NCBI GenBank assembly: GCA_027489955.1 | Contig: JAIXYZ010000011.1 | Coordinates: 124,001 to 188,000, forward strand | Length of the DNA stretch: 64,000 nt | Source of the DNA: Hyphomicrobiales bacterium | GTDB lineage: Bacteria; Pseudomonadota; Alphaproteobacteria; Rhizobiales; Beijerinckiaceae | Reading direction: 5' to 3' | Part shown: piece by piece, positions 12,519 through 19,884 of the stretch | How positions within the stretch are numbered: the first letter of the stretch is position 1 | How the letters are laid out: each line of letters begins with the position of its first letter | Made by a program: the position numbers and the translations under genes | Notes under the pieces: generated by a model | The model's database searches: none | The model's input: the letters and a program-made list of their open reading frames with translations, nothing else | Told to the model about the DNA's origin: nothing

Positions 12519-13403
12519 TCACCCGCCCTTTATCTCGGTGACGCCGAGGGCATCGGCCAGCCGCGCCTTGGCGCTCCCCGGCTTCAGCGGCTTCTGCTGG
12601 CTCTCGTGCGGCGACCAGCCGGAGAGCCAGACCATCTCGAAGGTCGCGCGCACGCGCCCGTCCGGATCGGAAAACCGCTCCGCGTAGATCTCCGCCATGC
12701 GCAGCAGCGTGCCGCGCCGCAGGGGCACCTTTCGCCGCTCTGTGAGGGCGTTGGTCAGCCCCATGCCGCGCAGGTCGGCCATCAGGCCGAAGACGGACGC
12801 ATAGCGGACCGTCACGGCTTCGGAATCGGCCACCGGCAGCGCGAAGCCGGCGCGCTGGAGCAGCCCGCCCGCATCGCGCACATCGGCGAAGGGCGCGACG
12901 CGCGGGCTGATGCCCCCGTCCCGCTCCGCTTCCGCCGCGGCGAAGGCCTGGCGCAGTTCGGTGAGGGTCTGGCCGCCGAGCAGGCATCCGACGAAGAGCC
13001 CGTCGGGCTTCAGCGCCCGTCGGATCTGGATGAGCACGCCGGGCAGGTCGTTGACCTGCTGGAGCGACAGCAGGGAGACGGCCAGGTCGAAGGTCTCCGG
13101 CGCGAAGGGCAGGCGTTCCTCGTCCGCCTCCACCATGCCGGCAGCGCCTGCGGTTCCCGCACGCGTCACGGCGGCGACCCGGCCGGTCGCGGCGAGCACC
13201 GGCGCCGCGCCCTCGCCGGGCGTGCCGATATCCAGCGCATGCGGAAAGTCCCGCGTCACGGCGGCGAGCCTGTCGCCCAGATCATCCAGCGCCCGCGCCA
13301 GAAGGAAGTCGACATACCCCGCCTGCCGCGCGCGCGCCATGCGGCGGCGGACGAGCTCGCGATCGAAAACCTGGGGTGTGGAAAGCGGCGTGGTCCGGTC
13401 CAT
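12519..13403 (-). CDS. SAM-dependent methyltransferase/hydroxylase, NDUFAF5-like
   Basis: A 294-residue class I methyltransferase-fold protein. It opens with VFDRELVRRRMARARQAGYVDFLLARALDDL, the characteristic N-terminus of the NDUFAF5/BioC-like group found in alphaproteobacteria and mitochondria. A SAM-binding loop DIGTPGEGAAPVL, an acidic motif (MVEADEERLPF) and FDLAVSLLSLQQVNDLPGVL follow. Human NDUFAF5 hydroxylates an arginine of the complex I subunit NDUFS7; a similar role here is only an inference. The gene lies 9 bp downstream of the unrecognised 203-residue gene on the same strand and may be read through from it. Confidence 0.85.
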   Translation of the reverse strand: MDRTTPLSTPQVFDRELVRRRMARARQAGYVDFLLARALDDLGDRLAAVTRDFPHALDIGTPGEGAAPVLAATGRVAAVTRAGTAGAAGMVEADEERLPFAPETFDLAVSLLSLQQVNDLPGVLIQIRRALKPDGLFVGCLLGGQTLTELRQAFAAAEAERDGGISPRVAPFADVRDAGGLLQRAGFALPVADSEAVTVRYASVFGLMADLRGMGLTNALTERRKVPLRRGTLLRMAEIYAERFSDPDGRVRATFEMVWLSGWSPHESQQKPLKPGSAKARLADALGVTEIKGG

Positions 13404-13412
13404 GCCGGCTGC

Positions 13413-14024
13413 TTACAACTTTGCGACGTATTCCGACATCAGCGTCGTATCGTCACCGAAGGTCAGTTCGTCCGGATGAAGGCGGCGCGCATCACAGAAT
13501 GTCGGCAGCAGGCGCCGGAATTCCTGGTAATCGGCTGCGATCTGCCGACCGCCAGGCACGCGGGAATCGTGGCCCTGCCTTCTCAACCAGCCGGCCAGGG
13601 CCTCGATCAGACGATCGGGCCGCCCGCCATGGGCGTGGATGTCCTGCCCAGCGATATCGGACATGAACCGCTGGAAGCGATAGGGCTCGATGTCAAAGAC
13701 GATGCAGGCTTTCTTTCTTTGCGCCGGCTTCCCGTAGCGCTTGGCGCCGAGGAACAGGCCGAGTTCGAGCGGCATGTTGAAACGCGGCAGTGGGGGATCG
13801 CCCTCGGCTTCGGTGCGGCTGATATCGTGGATGCCGAATGCGCACTGCTCGATGATCGACGCGATCTTGGCGAAACGGTTCACGCTAGCGTCGTCCACCT
13901 CCAGCGCACAGCGGGGCTCATAGCCAGAGCGGATGACAGTGAAGACGATGGCCTGAAACAAGGGCTTGTAGGCGGCATCGAACGGGCAATTGATGAAAAC
14001 GTCGCGCGAGGCCGGCAAGGGCAC
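13413..14024 (-). CDS. Uncharacterised Rossmannoid protein, TIR/deoxyribosyltransferase-like layout
   Basis: A 203-residue protein I cannot assign to a named family. It starts with a hydrophobic strand and acidic loop (RDVFINCPFD, residues 7-16), then a helix and strand (AIVFTVIRSGYEPRCALE), then a helix and strand (FAKIASIIEQCAFGIHDIS). RFNMPLELGLFLGA follows, with Glu87 at the helix position where TIR domains and nucleoside 2-deoxyribosyltransferases keep a catalytic Glu, and then KKACIVFDIEPYRF. About 50 C-terminal residues are extra. No transmembrane segment or signal is seen. It begins right after the stop of the 66-residue gene, so the two are one unit. Possible roles include nucleotide or NAD processing in defence; this is inference from fold pattern only. 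Confidence 0.75.
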   Translation of the reverse strand: MPLPASRDVFINCPFDAAYKPLFQAIVFTVIRSGYEPRCALEVDDASVNRFAKIASIIEQCAFGIHDISRTEAEGDPPLPRFNMPLELGLFLGAKRYGKPAQRKKACIVFDIEPYRFQRFMSDIAGQDIHAHGGRPDRLIEALAGWLRRQGHDSRVPGGRQIAADYQEFRRLLPTFCDARRLHPDELTFGDDTTLMSEYVAKL

Positions 14025-14225
14025 TTAAGGCGCTCTCCCGGCCAACGGCCTACGCTGCGCGGCGAGGACATCGCGAATCGTCTTGCGGATTTCGGCCCGG
14101 GTGAAATGGGTTGGCGCCGTCTTGGGACGCAACACCTCAACGCCGTCGCTGGTGACGCCGATGATGTCGGCCTGCTTGCGCTTCACCGAACGGGCAACCG
14201 GACGCTTCCGAGTGGCTTCAACCAT
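14025..14225 (-). CDS. Small basic protein upstream of the Rossmannoid gene
   Basis: A 66-residue protein with a strongly basic N-terminus (EATRKRPVARSVKRKQ), a short strand-like middle (ADIIGVTSDGVEVLRP) and a C-terminal helix (TRAEIRKTIRDVLAAQRR). Its stop codon directly abuts the ATG of the next gene, which indicates a translationally coupled pair. Size and charge would suit an antitoxin, immunity factor or DNA-binding accessory protein, but no family was recognised. The sequence just ahead of it (around 14226-14245) is locally AT-rich compared with the surroundings, as expected for its promoter or operator. Confidence 0.6.
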   Translation of the reverse strand: MVEATRKRPVARSVKRKQADIIGVTSDGVEVLRPKTAPTHFTRAEIRKTIRDVLAAQRRPLAGRAP

Positions 14226-14365
14226 GCTTCAAATATGGCGATATCGTCGCCGCTTGGCAACGGCGTGAGACGCCTGCGCGGATGCCTTGCTCTGCCATCC
14301 GGCACGCGTCTGTTTCCTGTAGCGGGTGCCGCCCGGACCGCGGTGGCGATCCGGGCGACCCGTGA

Positions 14366-14764
14366 CCAAGGCCAGCCGGCCTGTAAGCCGGGTTCTGTAT
14401 GGCTGCCCGCTCGCGCGGGCAACGTGACGGCCATTCCTCTAGGGCCGTCCTCGCGGACGGCCTCGAGCAACCAACCCGGACGGCTGGGCCGGAGAGCCCT
14501 GGCATCTTTCGACGCCGCGCCGTCCCTATTCGGTTTTGCTCCCGGTGGGGCTTGCCGTGCCGTCCGCGTTACCGCGTCCGCGGTGCGCTCTTACCGCACC
14601 TTTTCACCCTGACCCCGGCGGCCGGAGCCGAAGGGGCGGTCTGTTTTCTGTGGCGCTATCCCTGGGGTCGCCCCCGCCGGGCGTTACCCGGCACCGTTTC
14701 TCCGTGGAGCCCGGACTTTCCTCCCCGATCGCGAGATCGCGGCGGCCGTCCGGCCGACTGGCGC
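14366..14764 (-). ncRNA. rnpB: RNase P RNA (bacterial type A)
   Basis: Read on the minus strand, the 5' part contains the highly conserved GAGGAAAGTCCGGGCTCC block, followed by the GAAACGGTGCCGGGTAACGC-type core and GATAGCGCCACAGAAA, and the 3' part contains ACAGAACCCGGCTTACAGGC. The first bases GCCAGTCGGCC (14762 down to 14752) pair with GGCCGGCTGGC (14381 down to 14371) as an 11-bp P1 helix with one G-U pair, which sets both ends. The length of about 400 nt fits alphaproteobacterial rnpB. It is the catalytic subunit that matures tRNA 5' ends together with RnpA. Ends are accurate to a few bases. Confidence 0.95.
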
Positions 14765-14770
14765 ACGGGG

Positions 14771-14798
14771 GTGTGGACGCTGACGCCCGCGAGGTCAA
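14771..14798 (-). promoter_or_regulatory. Putative sigma-70 promoter of rnpB
   Basis: On the minus strand TTGACC (14798-14793) is followed after 16 bases by CCACAC (14776-14771), and the inferred RNA 5' end lies about 7 bases further. The -35 box is good; the -10 box is poor but typical for GC-rich alphaproteobacteria. Position relative to P1 is the main support. Confidence 0.5.
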
Positions 14799-14824
14799 GC
14801 GGCGGGTGCATCGAGTGTCGCCCT

Positions 14825-14955
14825 GTGCGCGGTGCGGCGCGCCAGCGCTGCGCCGCAGACACGGGATCGGATCCCTGTGGACGAGGGCGATGCCTGGCTG
14901 ATCCCGTGTCTGCGAAGCGGCATGTCATGCCGCATCGAGCACGGGATGACACGCG
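14825..14955. repeat. Interspersed palindromic repeat between the acyltransferase gene and rnpB
   Basis: A perfect 15-bp inverted repeat, CGCAGACACGGGATC (14854-14868) and GATCCCGTGTCTGCG (14900-14914), encloses a 31-bp loop. Flanks include GCGGCATGTCATGCCGC and GAGCACGGGATGACAC. Repeats with arms around CGCAGACACGGGA and a GGGATGAC end are a known scattered element in Rhizobiales genomes. It fills the gap between the two genes and may act as a terminator for the acyltransferase transcript. Confidence 0.7.
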
Positions 14956-16071
14956 TCACTCCGCCGGCTTGGGCGCCGGCGAGAGCGGCCAGCGGCCGAG
15001 CGCCCGGCGGGCGGGGTCCTCGACGAGGCGGAAGACCGCGATCGACATGCCGACGCAGACGATCGCCGCGACGACGGTCAGCGGCAGGCGCCACGCCTCG
15101 TCGAGCTTCAGGACCCGCGGCAGCATCGTGACCAGCGCCGTGCCGACCAGCGGATGCAGCATGTAGACGGCATAGCTGGCATCGCCGAGCGCCGTGAAGG
15201 CGGGCGCGGCGAGCGCGGAGCGCGGGCCGTTCATCTCGGCAAGCGCCAGGGCGCCGACCGCAACGAGCGCCATGGCGATGACGGCGTATGGCGAGGCGTG
15301 GAGCAGCATCAGCGCCGGGACCGCCGCGCCGCAGGCATGCGCCAGCCACCAGGGCACGCCCACATGGCGCAGCGGCCCGGTGACGATCCGGTTGAGCGCC
15401 ATGCCGGCCAGGAAGGTCGGCACCGCGCGCAGGGCGCCGTAATCGAACGTGGCCTCCGTCCAGTGCCGCATGCCCAGCGCGGTGCGGGCCGCGTCCTGCC
15501 CCGCGGCCAGCAGCACCGCCACCGCGAGCGCCGGAAGCGCGCCGATGCGGTTGACCAGCAGCAGGAAGGCCGGGAACGCCAAATAGACGAGGAATTCGGC
15601 GCTGATCGACCAGGACGGGGTGTTGAACGACATGTGGGCCGTCGTGCCCCAGGCATGTACCAGGAGGAGGTTCGGCACGAAGGCGGACGGCGCGAGATAG
15701 TCCGGCTGGTTGAAGCGGTAGCCGACCGTCAGCAGCGCGAGCCCGAGCCCGGCATAGGCGAGCAGCGTCAGGAGATGGAGCGGGTAGACCCGGGCCAGCC
15801 GCTTCTGGATGAAGCGCGCGAAATCGCCCGCATCGCCCATCCGGCCGCCATAGGTGTGCATGATGACGAAGCCGGACAGGACGAAGAAGAAGTCCACGAA
15901 CAGGCGGAACTCAGTCAGCGGCGCGATCGATTCCAGCCCGGGCGGCGCCCAGGGGTGGGAATAGTGGAAGACGAGCACGCCGAAGGCCGCGAAGAAGCGG
16001 TAGGTGTCGAGCACCTGGAAGCGCTGCTGGGTCGGCATGGGCGGCACGGTCGTCGTCTCCGTTCCGCCCAT
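14956..16071 (-). CDS. Acyltransferase 3 family membrane protein
   Basis: A 371-residue integral membrane protein of the acyltransferase 3 (OafA/NodX-like) family with about ten hydrophobic segments. The signature VLDTYRFFAAFGVLVFHYSHPW near the N-terminus includes the conserved Arg and His, followed by FFFVLSGFVIMHTYGGR and FIQKRLARVYPLHLLTL, all diagnostic. Further on, TPSWSISAEFLVYLAFP is the conserved Trp-Ser-x-x-x-Glu segment. Such enzymes O-acylate sugars of surface polysaccharides, lipids or secreted molecules; the acceptor here is unknown because no polysaccharide genes are adjacent. A later start at MPTQQRF (16035) is possible. Confidence 0.9.
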   Translation of the reverse strand: MGGTETTTVPPMPTQQRFQVLDTYRFFAAFGVLVFHYSHPWAPPGLESIAPLTEFRLFVDFFFVLSGFVIMHTYGGRMGDAGDFARFIQKRLARVYPLHLLTLLAYAGLGLALLTVGYRFNQPDYLAPSAFVPNLLLVHAWGTTAHMSFNTPSWSISAEFLVYLAFPAFLLLVNRIGALPALAVAVLLAAGQDAARTALGMRHWTEATFDYGALRAVPTFLAGMALNRIVTGPLRHVGVPWWLAHACGAAVPALMLLHASPYAVIAMALVAVGALALAEMNGPRSALAAPAFTALGDASYAVYMLHPLVGTALVTMLPRVLKLDEAWRLPLTVVAAIVCVGMSIAVFRLVEDPARRALGRWPLSPAPKPAE

Positions 16072-16099
16072 GCCTTAGCGGCAAATGGCAAAGATGCCG

Positions 16100-17293
16100 T
16101 TAGCCCGATCGTGCAGGCACGGGCTCTTTCGGCCGCGCCAGGACGAGAACGACGACGCCGGCGAGGATCGACAAAAGCGAGCCGGCGATGACGCCGAGCC
16201 TGACCTGCGCGAGCGAGACCGGGTCCTGGAAGGCGAGCGTGCCGATGAACAGCGACATGGTGAAGCCGATGCCGGTGAGGATGGACGCGCCGTAGAGCAT
16301 GGCGACCGAAGTCCCGGACGGCATCTCGGCCACCCGCAGCTTCACCGCCAGCATGGTGAAGCCGAAGACGCCTAGCTGCTTGCCAAGGAACAGGCCGAGC
16401 GCGATCCCGAGCGGCATGGGGGCCAGCATCGTCGCCAGCGAGAAGCCCTCGAAGCTCACGCCCGCATTGGCGAAGGCGAAGAGCGGCAGGATGCCGAACG
16501 TGATCCACGGCTTGACCCGCGTCTCCGTCCGCTCCAGCAGGCACAGGTCGTCGCTGTCCCGGCTGAGCGGAATGGCAAATCCCAGCGCCACGCCCGCCAG
16601 CGTGGCGTGCACGCCCGATTTCAGCACGCAGAACCATACGACGAAGCCGACCAGCAGGTACGGCGCGATGGAGCGCACGCGCGCGAAGGTCAGCGAGAAC
16701 AGAACGACCAGCCCCACCGCCGCGAGCCCCAGCGACAGCGCCGACAGCTCGGCGGTGTAGAACACCGCGATGACGATGATCGCGACCAGGTCGTCGATGA
16801 TGGCCAGCGCCAGCAGGAACGCCTTGAGCGCGGTCGGAACGGCCGAGCCCAGGGCAGCGGCGATGGCCACGACGAAGGCGATATCCGTGGCCGTGGGGAT
16901 CGCCCAGCCGCGCAGCGCCGCCGGCTCGCCCGAGGCGATGCCGACGAAGAACAGTGCCGGCATGACGATGCCGCCCAGGGCCGCGATGGCCGGCAGGGAG
17001 GCGCGCCGCCAGCCGGCGAGGCTCCCCTTCAGGAACTCGCGCTTGATCTCCAGGCCGACGGCCATGAAGAAGATCGCCATCAGGCCGTCGTTGATCCACA
17101 GGACGAGCGGCTTGGACAGGCCGAGATCGGCCCCGCCGGGCGGCCGCAGCGTCATGTTGAGCACGGTGGAGAAGAGGTGGCCGTACCAGTCGGACAGCGG
17201 CGAGTTGGCGACGATGATGGCGGCCAGCGCCGCAAGGCCCAGCAGGGCCCCCCCGATCACGTCGATCCTCGTATCGTGGTGATGACCCGACAG
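16100..17293 (-). CDS. nhaA: Na+/H+ antiporter NhaA, non-ATG start
   Basis: An inner-membrane sodium/proton antiporter of about 397 residues with eleven or twelve hydrophobic helices. The conserved TATDIAF and LAIIDDLVAI segments carry the functional aspartates equivalent to E. coli Asp133 and Asp163/Asp164. Family homology begins at about [21 protein letters not shown]. No ATG or GTG lies at the expected N-terminus. The frame stays open upstream to 17515, but that part overlaps the thiolase gene and is not NhaA-like. A CTG at 17293 with GGGGAGG five bases ahead is the best placed start; a TTG at 17320 is an alternative. The encoded protein is otherwise intact. Confidence 0.9.
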   Translation of the reverse strand: MSGHHHDTRIDVIGGALLGLAALAAIIVANSPLSDWYGHLFSTVLNMTLRPPGGADLGLSKPLVLWINDGLMAIFFMAVGLEIKREFLKGSLAGWRRASLPAIAALGGIVMPALFFVGIASGEPAALRGWAIPTATDIAFVVAIAAALGSAVPTALKAFLLALAIIDDLVAIIVIAVFYTAELSALSLGLAAVGLVVLFSLTFARVRSIAPYLLVGFVVWFCVLKSGVHATLAGVALGFAIPLSRDSDDLCLLERTETRVKPWITFGILPLFAFANAGVSFEGFSLATMLAPMPLGIALGLFLGKQLGVFGFTMLAVKLRVAEMPSGTSVAMLYGASILTGIGFTMSLFIGTLAFQDPVSLAQVRLGVIAGSLLSILAGVVVLVLARPKEPVPARSG

Positions 17294-17405
17294 CGCAGCC
17301 TCCCCTTCGTTCCGGCCCAAGCAAAAGGCGGCCGGGAAGTCCCCGGTCGCCCGTCTCGGTTCCAGACGTAGAGCAGGCGTCAGGCGCGCGCCAGATGCCG
17401 TTCCG

Positions 17406-18596
17406 TCAGCGCACGCGCTCCAGAATCGACACGTAATTGGCCACCGCGGCGCCGCCCATGTTGAAGATGCCGCCCAGTTGCGGATTCCTGAGCTGCATGT
17501 CGCCGGCTGCGTCACAGAGCTGCATCGCCGTGATCGCGTGCATGGAGACGCCGGTGGCGCCGATGGGGTGTCCCTTGGCCTTGAGCCCGCCGGAGACGTT
17601 CACCGGGAGCTTGCCGCCCACCTCCGTCAGGCCTTCCTTCACCGCCCGGGCGCCCTGACCGGCGGGCACGAGTCCCATCGCCTCGTACTCGATCAGCTCG
17701 GCGATGGTGAAGCAGTCATGGGTCTCCACGAACGAGAGGTCCGAAAGCGCGATGCCCGCCTCCCCCAGCGCGCGCTCCCACGCCACCTTGCATCCCTCGA
17801 AGGCCAGGATGTCGCGCTTGGACATCGGCAGGAAATCCTGCGCGTGGCCGCGGCCCCGGAACGCCACGGCCTTGGAGAAGCCGGCCGCGTGTTCGGCATC
17901 GGTGATGACGAGGGCGGCGGCCCCGTCCGAGACCAGGGAACAGTCGGTGCGCTTGAGCGGCCCGGCGACGAACGGGTTCTTCTCGCTCTCGGCGCGGCAG
18001 AAATCGAAGCCCAGGTCCTTGCGCATCTGCGCATAGGGGTTCTTCACGCCGTTGCGATGGTTCTTGGCCGCGATCATGGCCAGCGCGTCCGACTGGTCGC
18101 CGTGGCGCTGGAAGTAAGCGCCGGCGATCTTGCCGAACACGCCCGCGAAGCCTGCGGGAATGTCCCCGTCCTCGGGCAGGTAGGAGGCCTTGAGCAGGTT
18201 CTTGCCGATCTCGGGGCCAGGCGTCGTCGTCATCTGCTCCACGCCGACGACGAGCACGGTCCGGGCGCGCTTGGCCTCGATCGTCTTCAGCGCCTGGTGC
18301 ACCGCCGCCGAACCGGTCGCGCAGGCATTCTCCACGCGCGTCGTCGGCTTGAACCGCAGGCGGTCGTCCGCCTGGAGGACAAGCGCGGCGGTGAAGTCCT
18401 GCGGCGAGAAGCCGGCATTGAAATGCCCCAGCAGGATCTCGTCCACGTCCTCCGGCCCGATCCCGGCATCGGCCATGGAGTCGCGCGCCACGCGCACGAT
18501 CAGGCTCTCCACCGTCTCGCCCTCGAGCCGGCCGAACGGCGTGTGGGCCCATCCGACGATGGCGGGGGAACGGATGTCGCGGGTCACTGCGGTCAT
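17406..18596 (-). CDS. Thiolase family acetyl-CoA acetyltransferase
   Basis: A 396-residue thiolase-superfamily enzyme of the SCP2/archaeal-like branch. The start region IVGWAHTPFGRLEGETVESLI is typical of that group. The nucleophile Cys is in VENACATGSAAVHQAL, the ETHDCFTIAELIEYEAMG block is characteristic, and GGLKAKGHPIGATGVSMH supplies the second active-site motif. It would condense or cleave acyl-CoA thioesters in the cytoplasm. SCP2-type thiolases often pair with a DUF35 zinc protein, but none is next to it here. nhaA follows 112 bp downstream on the same strand. Confidence 0.92.
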   Translation of the reverse strand: MTAVTRDIRSPAIVGWAHTPFGRLEGETVESLIVRVARDSMADAGIGPEDVDEILLGHFNAGFSPQDFTAALVLQADDRLRFKPTTRVENACATGSAAVHQALKTIEAKRARTVLVVGVEQMTTTPGPEIGKNLLKASYLPEDGDIPAGFAGVFGKIAGAYFQRHGDQSDALAMIAAKNHRNGVKNPYAQMRKDLGFDFCRAESEKNPFVAGPLKRTDCSLVSDGAAALVITDAEHAAGFSKAVAFRGRGHAQDFLPMSKRDILAFEGCKVAWERALGEAGIALSDLSFVETHDCFTIAELIEYEAMGLVPAGQGARAVKEGLTEVGGKLPVNVSGGLKAKGHPIGATGVSMHAITAMQLCDAAGDMQLRNPQLGGIFNMGGAAVANYVSILERVR

Positions 18597-18679
18597 GGCA
18601 TGGCTCCCTGCTGCGTGCGGGCAATCTGGTCAGGCCGGCCCGCGTGCACAACCCCTGCTTTCCGCGCAGCCGCGCGCAG

Positions 18680-19585
18680 CTACGGATGCGCGAAAAGCAG
18701 GAGCGCGACGCCGCCCGTGACGAGGACGAGCCCGGTCAGCTCCCGCCGGTCCATCCGCTGGCCGAAGGCGATGCGGGCGACGAGCGCGGCGAACAGGACC
18801 TCCACCAGGCCCAGCGTGCGCACGTTGGCGGCGCTCGTCAGCGCGAAGCCGAGGAACCAGAACTGCGAGGCGACGGCGCCCATGAAGCCGGCGAACAGGG
18901 AGCCCCGCCAGGCCGCCACGCTCGCGCTCATGGCGCGGCGATCGAACAGGGCGAGCCAGAGGCCGAGCAGCGCGGTCTGGAGGCCGAGCCCCCAGACGAG
19001 CGTCGTGGTCGCCCGCATGAGGAAGGAGCCCTCCTCCAGCGTCAGGATCGCGCCCCGGAAGCCGACCGCGGCGATGGCGAACAGCGCACCCGAGCCGATG
19101 CCCATCGCCGCCGTGCCGATGCCCGCCTGGGCCAGCGGCAGGCCGCGCTTGGTGGTCACCAGGATGACGCCCACCGTCGCCACCACGATCGCCAGCCCGC
19201 CCGGCAGCGTCAGCCGGTCGCCGAGAACGGCGAGGGCGAAGACCGCGACCAGGACCGGCTCGGTTTTGGTGAAGGCGGTCACGACCGCAAACCCCTTGCT
19301 GCGCATCGCTGACAGCATCAGCGCGGTGGCGGCGATCTGCGCCAGCGCCCCGCCGGCGGCGAAGGCGACGAAGCGCAGCGAGGGAGCGGGCACCGCTTCG
19401 CCCGTCGCCAGCGCCACCGCCGCCAGGAAGAGGCATGCGAAGGGAAAACCGTAGAGGAAGCGGACCTGGGTTGCGCCGACCGTGCCGATCACGTCGATCA
19501 GGCGCCGCTGCATCAGGTTGCGCGCGGTCTGCGCCGCCGCCGCGCCGATCGTGGCGGGAATCCAGAGAAGCGTCGGGTCGAACAC
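18680..19585 (-). CDS. EamA/DMT family transporter
   Basis: A 301-residue inner-membrane protein with about ten hydrophobic helices in two EamA repeats: the first begins TLLWIPATIGAAAAQTARNLMQ, the second MRATTTLVWGLGLQTALLGLW. MRSKGFAVVTAFTKTEPVLVAVFA is typical of the drug/metabolite transporter superfamily. A much longer open frame starts at 19852, but its first 80 residues are Arg/Cys-rich and not membrane-like. The GTG at 19585 is preceded by GAGG at eight bases and starts directly before the first helix. Substrate unknown, probably an exported small metabolite. Confidence 0.85.
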   Translation of the reverse strand: MFDPTLLWIPATIGAAAAQTARNLMQRRLIDVIGTVGATQVRFLYGFPFACLFLAAVALATGEAVPAPSLRFVAFAAGGALAQIAATALMLSAMRSKGFAVVTAFTKTEPVLVAVFALAVLGDRLTLPGGLAIVVATVGVILVTTKRGLPLAQAGIGTAAMGIGSGALFAIAAVGFRGAILTLEEGSFLMRATTTLVWGLGLQTALLGLWLALFDRRAMSASVAAWRGSLFAGFMGAVASQFWFLGFALTSAANVRTLGLVEVLFAALVARIAFGQRMDRRELTGLVLVTGGVALLLFAHP

Positions 19586-19884
19586 GCAGGAAACCTCGGC
19601 TCGGCGTCTTTCGGCGGGCTTGCCCATGCATCGCCGCATTTGGGTCCTACCAGCCGATGCGACGCGATGCGAAAGCCTCGCGGCGGGCTGACCGGACACC
19701 CGGCACGATGCAGGCCGCGCGCATGCCGGTAAAGACCGCGCATCGCGCACCCGGCCGGCGTCGCACGCATCGCTCCGGCCATGCCCGCACCACGCCCCGC
19801 GCCGCGATACTAGGCAAATCGCGGCCGCCCGTTGTACCGTGCCGCCCGGCATCCGCCGGCCGCGTTCCCGCGAGAGAAAGCCGC
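19586..19884. other. Divergent intergenic region
   Basis: About 300 bp between the divergent EamA transporter and D,D-carboxypeptidase genes. Short open frames here are Arg/Cys/Pro-rich and have no family resemblance. It must contain two promoters, but no distinct boxes, repeats or RNA structure were found by eye. Confidence 0.4.

Noticed and set aside
17294-17515. Use of the ATG at 17515 as the nhaA start
   Set aside because: It would add about 74 residues that overlap the thiolase gene and do not resemble any NhaA N-terminus.
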